A stretch of DNA of 5,690 nucleotides from Terriglobia bacterium (GTDB lineage Bacteria; Acidobacteriota; Terriglobia; UBA7540), in contig JALHUF010000682.1 in NCBI GenBank assembly GCA_022866195.1, positions 1-5,690 of the forward strand. Direction: 5' to 3'. This document shows, in pieces, positions 1-4,931 of this stretch. The notes beneath the pieces were generated by a model. That model had not been told where the DNA came from. It did no database searches and worked only from the letters and a program-made list of their open reading frames with translations. Positions within the stretch are counted from its first letter, which is position 1. The number at the start of each line of letters is the position of its first letter. Position numbers and translations under genes: made by a program.

Positions 1-367
1 AGGGCGCACTCACTGCCGTCTCGACACACCGCACGATGCCGTCGTCAGACCCGAAGTACAGCCGTCGGCCGGACGCCACGATCCCGCCCGCGATGGCCGA
101 GCCGAGGCTGAGTCGGGCGAGGCGCCCTCCCTCGGCGCGCGGGTCCAGTCGGGTCTCGATTCGAAAAATCGGAGCGCGGTCGTGAAACACGCGCGTGGTC
201 CAGGCGCCGCTGGCATCGCGAGTTTCGCAGATCGCCTTGGGAGTCAGCCGTTCGTTGCCTGGGCAAAAGGGACAGAGAACGTCCGCCTCTTGCACGTCGG
301 GCATGACGGGACGCTTGCCCGTCACAATCCAAAGGCGGGTTACAGGATTCACCCGAAGTTCAGCCAT
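1..367 (-). CDS. Galactose-1-phosphate uridylyltransferase N-terminus joined to a PQQ-like beta-propeller blade; partial at the left edge
   Basis: The frame opens with ATG at 367 and stays open to the window edge, giving 122 residues. Residues 1-80 match the start of GalT: ELRVNPVTRLW at 3-13, the zinc-site motif CPFCPGNE at 32-39 (C32, C35), then LTP and a segment ending RAPIFRIE (64-71). GalT moves UMP between UDP-glucose and galactose-1-phosphate in the cytosolic Leloir pathway. From about residue 81 the sequence no longer looks like GalT, where a region leading to an ANEV/AHEI-type motif is expected. Instead residues 89-116 (LGSAIAGGIVASG, then LYFGSDDGIV) resemble one blade of a PQQ-type beta-propeller. 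The start is supported by AGGAAAGG at 376-383 (read on the minus strand), eight bases upstream. The GalT start is clear; the propeller reading rests on a short motif. The join is either a real rearrangement or a contig-end chimera, so enzyme function should not be assumed. Confidence 0.72.
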   Translation of the reverse strand, partial: MAELRVNPVTRLWIVTGKRPVMPDVQEADVLCPFCPGNERLTPKAICETRDASGAWTTRVFHDRAPIFRIETRLDPRAEGGRLARLSLGSAIAGGIVASGRRLYFGSDDGIVRCVETAVSAP

Positions 368-433
368 GGGCAGGACCTTTCCTGAGGATTCGAAATCAAA
401 GGGCGAGAGCGACAGCTTTGCCCGCCAAGGGCT

Positions 434-463
434 ATTCTATCCTGAAACAATCCGCCTCGTCAT
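434..463 (-). promoter_or_regulatory. Possible sigma-70-type promoter of the GalT-like gene
   Basis: Read on the minus strand, ATGACG (458-463, four of six to the -35 consensus) is followed by an 18-nt spacer and TAGAAT (434-439, five of six to the -10 consensus). This would start transcription near 427, leaving a leader of about 60 nt with the Shine-Dalgarno site at 376-383. The -10 box is good and the -35 box is weak, so this is a plausible rather than firm call. Confidence 0.35.
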
Positions 464-512
464 GAGCAGTCCCGCTTGCCGCTCGCGGAACCGACCGTCG
501 GAGGAAGGTGAA

Positions 513-659
513 ATGTGCCCGTTCTCCGTTGTCATCCGGCGCGCGCGCCCGCCTGCTCTGACCCCCTATCCCCTCTGGAACTCGACGCCTAACTGCCTGT
601 GTGATAAGTTTGAGCTTCGGCGCCAAATCCAACTTCTGCCAAAACTATGGCCGAAATAG
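513..659 (+). CDS. Possible 48-residue upstream ORF overlapping the DUF1015 start
   Basis: An ATG at 513 is preceded by GGAGG (500-504) at an eight-base spacing, one of the better ribosome-binding sites on the plus strand. The frame ends at TAG 657-659, so it overlaps the DUF1015 start codon (647) by 13 bases. DUF1015 itself has no visible Shine-Dalgarno site, so translation of this short frame could deliver ribosomes to it. The peptide (MCPFSVVIRR, later PLWNSTPNCLCDKF) matches no family I recognise and its composition does not look selected as a protein. It may be a leader peptide or chance; low confidence. Confidence 0.2.
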   Translation: MCPFSVVIRRARPPALTPYPLWNSTPNCLCDKFELRRQIQLLPKLWPK

Positions 660-1984
660 TTCCCTTTCGAGCGCTTCGTTATAACCCGGCAAAAGTCGGG
701 GACTTGGAACGCGTGGTGACTCAGCCCTATGACAAGATCACCGCGGAAATGCAGGAGCGTTACTACGGGCTGAATCCCTACAACCTCGTGCGCATCATCC
801 GCGGACGCCAGACTGCCCAGGATACTCCTCAGGACAACGTTTACACGCGCGCGGCTCGCGCCTTTCGCAACTGGATCGAAGAGGGCGTGCTGACGCCCGA
901 CCCGGCGCCCGCGCTCTATCCCTACCACCAGGAATACACCGTCCCAGGGCCATCTCCCGTGAAGAGACAGCGCCGAGGATTCATCGCCTTGTGCCGGCTG
1001 CAAGACTATTCGGCAGGCGTTGTCCACCGCCACGAGGAAACGCTCTCCGCTCCTAAGGCCGATCGCCTGGAGCTGCTCAAAGTGACGCGTGCGCACTTCG
1101 GCCAGATATTCCTGCTGTACAGTGACCCGGCGGGAGCCATCGAGCGGGCACTCGAGCCAGCGACACAGGGCGAACCCCTCGAGGCCGTGAGAGATGAATA
1201 CGGCAGCATCCATTCGGTGTGGCGCCTGGCGGCCGCCTCTCGAATTGGGCAGCTCGTGGAAGCGATGCAGGACAAGAAACTGGTGATTGCCGACGGCCAC
1301 CATCGCTACGAAACAGCCCTCGCTTACCGCAACTACTGCCGCGCCCAAGGGAGCAACGACGCGCGGGCCGAGTACGTCATGGCAACGTTCATCCGCAAGG
1401 AGAGTGAGGGACTGACCATCCTGCCCACGCATCGCGTGGTCCACAGCCTTGGCGGCTTCGATTGGACCGGGTTCGCCTACGCAGCCCAAAGGTGGTTCGA
1501 ATGGGAGCAGGTCGAGGTCCAAGGCCCCGTGGCCGACTGGGCAGGCTTTTTTCTCACACGGTTAGCTGCGGCTGGCCGCCAGTCTCCGACCTTGGGAGTC
1601 TATGCCGGCCCCGGCAACCTGGGGCTGCTGCGCCTGCGGAAAGACCTTGACCTCGCAAGCCGGCTGCCGGATGTTTCCCCCAGCCTGCGTCGCCTGGACG
1701 TGGTCATCCTGCACCGGCTGCTGCTGGCGGAGATACTCGGCATCGACCGCGAAGCCGTACGCGAAGAGAGGAATCTGCGCTACGTCCGCCAATTTGACGC
1801 GGCCATCGGGCAGGTGGAGAACGGCCACGCCCAACTTTCCTTCCTGATGAATCCCACACCCGTCGATGTAGTCTGGCAGAACGCGCTTGCGGGTCAACCC
1901 CTCCCGCAGAAGTCCACGGACTTCTATCCCAAGCTGCTTTCGGGACTCACGATTTGTTGGCTGGATGGTCCAGACGCGCTCTAG
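647..1984 (+). CDS. DUF1015 family protein
   Basis: A complete 445-residue protein of the usual family length. Family hallmarks run from end to end: MAEIVPFRALRY at the start, VVTQPYDKI (23-31), RHEETLSAPKADRLELL (128-144) followed by QIFLLYSD (153-160), IADGHHRYETALAYR (214-228), LPTHRVV (259-265), and near the C-terminus QKSTDFYPKLLSGL (421-434). It has no signal peptide or membrane segment and should be cytosolic. The biochemical role of the family is not firmly assigned as far as I know. The DGHHR motif recalls the nucleotide-binding box of ParB/sulfiredoxin-fold proteins, including free serine kinase (SerK), so a small-molecule kinase role is a possible but unproven idea. The ATG at 647 fits the conserved family N-terminus, although no Shine-Dalgarno site lies before it and a short ORF overlaps it. 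It converges on the STAS gene across a pair of inverted palindromes. Family assignment is very secure; function is open. Confidence 0.95.
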   Translation: MAEIVPFRALRYNPAKVGDLERVVTQPYDKITAEMQERYYGLNPYNLVRIIRGRQTAQDTPQDNVYTRAARAFRNWIEEGVLTPDPAPALYPYHQEYTVPGPSPVKRQRRGFIALCRLQDYSAGVVHRHEETLSAPKADRLELLKVTRAHFGQIFLLYSDPAGAIERALEPATQGEPLEAVRDEYGSIHSVWRLAAASRIGQLVEAMQDKKLVIADGHHRYETALAYRNYCRAQGSNDARAEYVMATFIRKESEGLTILPTHRVVHSLGGFDWTGFAYAAQRWFEWEQVEVQGPVADWAGFFLTRLAAAGRQSPTLGVYAGPGNLGLLRLRKDLDLASRLPDVSPSLRRLDVVILHRLLLAEILGIDREAVREERNLRYVRQFDAAIGQVENGHAQLSFLMNPTPVDVVWQNALAGQPLPQKSTDFYPKLLSGLTICWLDGPDAL

Positions 1985-2003
1985 CGGCGCTCTATGAGCG
2001 CCG
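1985..2003 (+). repeat. REP-like palindrome, copy 1 (perfect 8-bp stem, TAT loop)
   Basis: CGGCGCTC-TAT-GAGCGCCG is a perfect hairpin that starts immediately after the DUF1015 stop codon. No T-run follows, so it is not a classical intrinsic terminator, though it could still slow transcription or protect the 3' end. It is the same element as the palindrome at 2024-2042 read on the opposite strand. Confidence 0.75.
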
Positions 2004-2023
2004 ACGCTGTCGACGACCAAGGA

Positions 2024-2042
2024 CGGCGGTCATAGACCGCCG
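2024..2042 (-). repeat. REP-like palindrome, copy 2, inverted relative to copy 1
   Basis: On the minus strand this reads CGGCGGTC-TAT-GACCGCCG, again an 8-bp perfect stem with a TAT loop. It is preceded by TGTAG, where copy 1 is preceded by CTCTAG. It differs from copy 1 by one stem base pair (G-C in place of C-G), changed on both arms. The two copies face each other 20 bp apart between convergent genes, the arrangement of a BIME (bacterial interspersed mosaic element). Its minus-strand use lies 19 bp past the STAS stop codon. Confidence 0.75.
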
Positions 2043-2061
2043 CTACAGGCGCGCGGAAGTC

Positions 2062-2415
2062 TCAGACGGCGGGGGCAAAGGACTTTGCGGCCTCTTCCAC
2101 GCTGCCGTAAACCTCGAAGACCGTCACGAGCTTGGTGATGTTCAATTGCTCGTGGAATTTCTTGGTGAGATTTGCCAGCTTCATGGTGGCGCCCAGATTG
2201 CGCGCCGTCGTGTAGCCGGCCACCAGCGTCCCCAGGCCGGCGCTGTCGATATAGCTCACCTCGGCCAGATCCAGCACCAGGCGCGTCTTGCCCTTGGCCA
2301 GGATGTCCTTGATCAGGCTGCGCAACTGGTTGCTTTCCTCTCCGAGGGTTACGCGTCCAAGCAATACCAGGACAGTGATGCCTGCCAGGTCTTTCTCCGT
2401 GATTTTCAGTGCCAT
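2062..2415 (-). CDS. STAS-domain anti-sigma-factor antagonist (SpoIIAA-like)
   Basis: A 117-residue single-domain protein, the normal size for the family. It shows the STAS pattern: an amphipathic strand at the start (ITVLVLLGRVTL, 13-24), a helix with NQLRSLIKDIL (29-39), the strand RLVLDLAEVSYID (45-57), and the phosphorylation-loop motif DSAGLG at 57-62 with Ser58 as the likely phosphoserine. Proteins of this class bind a serine-kinase anti-sigma factor and release its sigma factor when unphosphorylated; some instead act in stressosome-like or membrane-lipid systems. No partner kinase, phosphatase or sigma gene is in the window, so the target is unknown. The start at 2415 is fixed by GGAGGT (minus strand, 2421-2426) five bases upstream and by a promoter just beyond it. 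Longer in-frame starts to 2559 would run through that promoter and are unlikely. Confidence 0.93.
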   Translation of the reverse strand: MALKITEKDLAGITVLVLLGRVTLGEESNQLRSLIKDILAKGKTRLVLDLAEVSYIDSAGLGTLVAGYTTARNLGATMKLANLTKKFHEQLNITKLVTVFEVYGSVEEAAKSFAPAV

Positions 2416-2438
2416 AAGCGACCTCCAGAGAATGGTGT

Positions 2439-2467
2439 ATTGTACCCAGCCGCGAGGGGAAAGTAAA
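2439..2467 (-). promoter_or_regulatory. Sigma-70-type promoter of the STAS gene
   Basis: On the minus strand TTTACT (2462-2467, four of six) is followed by exactly 17 nt and TACAAT (2439-2444, five of six). Transcription would begin near 2432, giving a leader of about 17 nt that carries the GGAGGT ribosome site. This suggests the STAS gene is transcribed on its own and not only by read-through from the operon upstream. It lies in the short gap between the STAS and zinc-ribbon genes. Confidence 0.6.
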
Positions 2468-2513
2468 TCCGCTGCTGGCGCGCGGCGGGAGATGACCCGG
2501 CGCGAAAGGACAC

Positions 2514-2669
2514 CTACGGGAAGTCCGAACAGGACAGGAAGGACCCGCAGCGCGGACACAGCATCTTGCCGTGGCGCGACTCCAGCCGTTCAGAGCAAAC
2601 CGGGCAGAACTGGGCGGGCCAGTCTTCCGGCCCCGCCGTATCATGGGATTCCCAGATTCGGCCACGCAT
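2514..2669 (-). CDS. Small zinc-ribbon protein (51 residues), unnamed
   Basis: A short frame whose protein carries two CPxC knuckles: FCPVC (C22, C25) and LCPRCG (C38, C41), separated by 12 residues, and a further cysteine in the tail FLSCSDF (C47). The CxxC-x12-CxxC layout is that of a rubredoxin-like or zinc-ribbon treble-cleft domain and should bind one zinc. Residues 1-20 are polar and probably flexible. The start at 2669 is backed by GAGGGGGGAT (minus strand) about six bases upstream, and that site overlaps the stop of the transporter gene, 12 bp away, so the two are very likely co-transcribed and perhaps translationally coupled. I know no named family or function. A metal-related role is suggested only by the neighbour; nucleic-acid or protein binding is equally possible. 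Confidence 0.72.
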   Translation of the reverse strand: MRGRIWESHDTAGPEDWPAQFCPVCSERLESRHGKMLCPRCGSFLSCSDFP

Positions 2670-2681
2670 CGCGATCCCCCC

Positions 2682-3404
2682 TCACCGCAGCAGCGATTGG
2701 ATGAGTCCCACATCCCAAGTGAGATAGACGCCGAAGCCCAGGCTGAACAGTCCCGCGCCCAGGCGAATCAGACGCCCCATCAGCGCCAAACGCCGCGCGG
2801 CCAGCGCCAGGGGCACCGTCATGAGCAGGCTCATTACGGTCATGCCACCAATCGAGCCCACGCCGAAAATCAGGATGTAGCCGGCGGCCAGGAGTAACGA
2901 CGGGAGCGCGCCCACCACAAGCATCATCAATGCCGCGGTTCCCGCCAGGCCATGCACCACACCCACCACAAACGGCCTTCCGCGCAGCCGCAGGGTGCGG
3001 TGCTGGTGCTGGTGGTCGTGCCCTGTTTCGCTCGCGTGCATATGGAGGTGAGCATGCGTGGCGCCGTCATGCACGTGCGAATGAGCGTGCAGTGCCCGAC
3101 CTTTGACCAGCTTGAACAGGACGTTTCCGCCCAGCAAAATCAGCATGCAGCCCACCACGAATTCCAAGAACTGCGAGAAGCGCGGCGTCAGGGCGAACCG
3201 GAAAGCCGCCACCCCCAATCCAAAGACCAGGAGGGCCGCCGTGTGGCCCATCCCCCATGAGACCCCGATGAGCGAGGAGCGCAGCAGATTCCGCTCCTCG
3301 GTGACGAACGTGGAGACGGCGGCGAGATGGTCGGCGTCCAAGGCGTGCCGCAAACCCAGCACAAAGCCCAGGACTAGCGTTGTCCAAACGGGGAAATCAG
3401 CCAT
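2682..3404 (-). CDS. NicO-type nickel/cobalt transporter with histidine-rich loop
   Basis: A 240-residue integral membrane protein. Its first helix (about 8-33) holds RHALDADHL (19-27), the HX4DH metal-selectivity motif of the HoxN/NixA nickel-cobalt permeases and relatives. SWGMGHTAAL (49-58) is the second family signature, and GVVHGLAGTAAL (148-159) a third. Further hydrophobic segments lie near 53-69, 79-98, 145-167, 167-185, 185-204 and 213-232, consistent with six or seven helices. Between them, residues 106-135 hold 12 histidines in HxH pairs, a likely cytosolic or periplasmic metal-binding loop. The protein is shorter than HoxN-class permeases and is closer to the compact NicO/UreH-like group, so nickel versus cobalt cannot be told. 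The start at 3404 directly precedes the conserved first helix; no good ribosome site is seen. It lies 20 bp after the aminotransferase and 12 bp before the zinc-ribbon gene, in one operon. Confidence 0.85.
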   Translation of the reverse strand: MADFPVWTTLVLGFVLGLRHALDADHLAAVSTFVTEERNLLRSSLIGVSWGMGHTAALLVFGLGVAAFRFALTPRFSQFLEFVVGCMLILLGGNVLFKLVKGRALHAHSHVHDGATHAHLHMHASETGHDHQHQHRTLRLRGRPFVVGVVHGLAGTAALMMLVVGALPSLLLAAGYILIFGVGSIGGMTVMSLLMTVPLALAARRLALMGRLIRLGAGLFSLGFGVYLTWDVGLIQSLLR

Positions 3405-3424
3405 GGCGAAGGTGGCGCAAGGCC

Positions 3425-4645
3425 TCAGGAATAGTGCTCCCGCATAAACGCAGCGATGCCCGTATAGGCACGCTCCAGCGTCGCTTCGTCCGGCAGAAAG
3501 ACGATGCGGATGTGCTGGGCCCCCGGGGCCTGGCAAAAACCGCTGCCATGCACCACGAGGATCTGCTTTTCGATGAGCAGTTGCTTCACAAAGTCTTCGT
3601 CGCTTCCCGGAATATCGAGTTGCGGGAAAGCATAGAAGCCGCCGCGCGGGGCCACGCAGCTCAGGCGCGGAATCGCGTGGCACCACTTCATGGTCAGGTC
3701 GCGGCGCCGGCGCAATTTGGCCAGCACCTCCTGCAGATGGTCTTGCGGCCCTTCGAGTGCCGGACGCACGGCGTACTGCTCCGGATGATTGGCGGAGAGG
3801 CGCGCGCGCAGCAGTTTCTGCATCCACTCGACGTAAGCCTTCAGCTCCACTCCCCTGCCGCTCACCACCGCCCAGCCCAACCGCCAGCCGGGCACCATGT
3901 AGGCTTTGGAGAGCCCATTCATGGTCACGACGGGGACGTCGGGCGCCAGCGCGGCGATCGAAACCGGCGGCTCGCCGTCGAGCGCCAGCTTGCTATAAAT
4001 CTCATCGGCAAAGATCACCAGGTTGTGCTGCCGGGCGAGCTCCGCAATCGCTTCCAAGGTCCGCCGGGAATAGACCGCCCCTGTCGGATTGTTGGGATTG
4101 CCCACGATGATGGCGCGCGTGCCGGTGAAGATTCGCGACGCCAGGTGTTCGAGGTCGGGCTCCCACCCGGACTCCTCGCTGAGCCGATAGCTGTTCGGCT
4201 GCGCTCCCAATTGCGCCAGCACCAGAGAATAGAGCGGGTACTCCGGACAGGGCGTCACCACGTTTTCGCCCGGGTTCAAAAGCGCCGCGAATCCTACCTC
4301 CACCGCCTCGCTCACGCCCTGCGTGATGAAGACACCCTGGATGTCGCGGATGCCATTGCGCTCGGCCTCAGCGCGCACCGCTTCCAGGGCTTCGTCAATG
4401 CCCAGCGAAGGCGCGTAGCCGTTCTTGCCATCGCGCATGGCCTTGGTGACCGCTTCGATCAGATGCGGCGGAGTCTGAAAGTCGAACAGGAGCGGATCCC
4501 CGATGTTGAGCGGCAGGAACGGCTTGCCCTCGCACGCCAGTTGCTCGGCCAGCACAGCGATGTCGCGGATGGCATAGCGGACGTGCTCCAGCCGCGCGGC
4601 GGCAAGGACTTCCCGTACTCGGTTGATGCGACCAGCGGTGCCCAT
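3425..4645 (-). CDS. PLP-dependent aminotransferase, AlaA-like (alanine aminotransferase group)
   Basis: A full-length 406-residue fold-type I class I/II aminotransferase. Visible landmarks are LNIGDP (46-51), the stacking aromatic in PEYPLY (134-139), NPNNPTG (183-189), ADEIY (213-217; Asp214 pairs with the cofactor ring nitrogen), GLSKAY with the PLP lysine Lys247, GWRLGW (253-258) binding the phosphate, and HIRIV with Arg380 as the substrate-carboxylate arginine. The stretch NPNNPTGAVYS, RQHNLVIFADEIY and the C-terminal SGF...HIRIVFLP closely follow E. coli AlaA, so transfer between glutamate/2-oxoglutarate and alanine/pyruvate is likely; related amino acids may also be used. The enzyme is cytosolic. 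The start at 4645 is the only sensible one. It has no Shine-Dalgarno site, but a promoter ends six bases before the ATG, implying a leaderless message. It leads an operon with the NicO transporter and the zinc-ribbon gene; no metabolic link between these is obvious. Confidence 0.93.
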   Translation of the reverse strand: MGTAGRINRVREVLAAARLEHVRYAIRDIAVLAEQLACEGKPFLPLNIGDPLLFDFQTPPHLIEAVTKAMRDGKNGYAPSLGIDEALEAVRAEAERNGIRDIQGVFITQGVSEAVEVGFAALLNPGENVVTPCPEYPLYSLVLAQLGAQPNSYRLSEESGWEPDLEHLASRIFTGTRAIIVGNPNNPTGAVYSRRTLEAIAELARQHNLVIFADEIYSKLALDGEPPVSIAALAPDVPVVTMNGLSKAYMVPGWRLGWAVVSGRGVELKAYVEWMQKLLRARLSANHPEQYAVRPALEGPQDHLQEVLAKLRRRRDLTMKWCHAIPRLSCVAPRGGFYAFPQLDIPGSDEDFVKQLLIEKQILVVHGSGFCQAPGAQHIRIVFLPDEATLERAYTGIAAFMREHYS

Positions 4646-4651
4646 TTAGGA

Positions 4652-4681
4652 TTTGTAGCAGAAACTCCCGCAGGCCGTCAA
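4652..4681 (-). promoter_or_regulatory. Extended -10 promoter giving a leaderless aminotransferase message
   Basis: On the minus strand TTGACG (4676-4681, five of six) is followed by 18 nt and TACAAA (4652-4657, four of six) with an upstream TG at 4660-4659 that makes an extended -10 element. Six bases, TCCTAA, separate the -10 box from the ATG, so transcription should start at or within a base or two of the start codon. This agrees with the absence of any ribosome-binding site there. The promoter lies inside the remnant of a broken dehydrogenase gene. Confidence 0.55.
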
Positions 4682-4818
4682 TCACCGCGGTGGCGTGAAT
4701 CCCCCAGGAGCCATGCATCCCGTTGACTACAAGGGCATTCGATGGCCGCGCCAATGCCTAGCGGATTGTTCCCGCCGGTGACCACAACGACTTTGTCCTT
4801 CAGTCCAAGGTGAATCAT
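4678..4818 (-). pseudogene. Short-chain dehydrogenase/reductase remnant (N-terminal fragment)
   Basis: From ATG 4818 the frame reads MIHLGLKDKVVVVTGGNNPL and then GIGAAI, the first beta strand and glycine-rich NAD(P)-binding turn (TGxxxGxG class, with the longer TGGNNPLGIG form) of a classical SDR. After residue 26 the match stops: the next 20 residues have no SDR character and a stop follows at 4678. A working SDR needs about 250 residues including an NAG strand and a YxxxK active site, and neither is present. Reading the other two frames through 4646-4740 does not restore it, so more than a simple frameshift is involved; a large deletion or misjoin fits better. AAAGGG seven bases upstream looks like its original ribosome site. 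It lies 113 bp after the fumarylacetoacetate-hydrolase-family gene, a common partner of SDRs in sugar-acid and aromatic degradation operons. Confidence 0.7.
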
Positions 4819-4931
4819 GGTTTTTCCCTTTCGCTGGGTCTCGCGTGGCGACGCGGTGGGTATGGGACAGGACCTCTCCTGCACCGCTCGCTCCCTGCCG
4901 GAGCAGCAAGGACGCACGCCCGGCTCAGCCG

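Noticed and set aside
566..1522. 318-codon open frame on the minus strand opposite DUF1015
   Set aside because: The plus strand carries unmistakable DUF1015 motifs; the antisense translation matches nothing and is explained by high third-position GC.
1985..2042. Intrinsic terminators at the two palindromes
   Set aside because: Neither hairpin is followed by a T-run on the relevant strand. The repeated, covarying structure fits a REP-like element better, though some termination effect is possible.
2416..2559. Upstream extension of the STAS frame to 2559
   Set aside because: It would run through the promoter at 2439-2467 and ignore the GGAGGT site placed for ATG 2415; the added residues have no STAS character and overlap the zinc-ribbon gene.
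2580..2640. Imperfect GC inverted repeat (GGCGGGCC...GGCCCCGCC)
   Set aside because: It lies within the zinc-ribbon coding sequence, has a bulge and no second copy; expected by chance in GC-rich DNA.
3405..3827. Upstream extension of the NicO frame to 3827
   Set aside because: The extra 141 residues overlap the aminotransferase C-terminus, are arginine/proline-rich and precede the conserved first membrane helix; ATG 3404 is the natural start.
3380..4726. 448-codon open frame on the plus strand
   Set aside because: It is exactly antisense to the aminotransferase and NicO start, with low-complexity arginine/histidine-rich translation and no family features. Long antisense frames are expected in GC-rich coding DNA.
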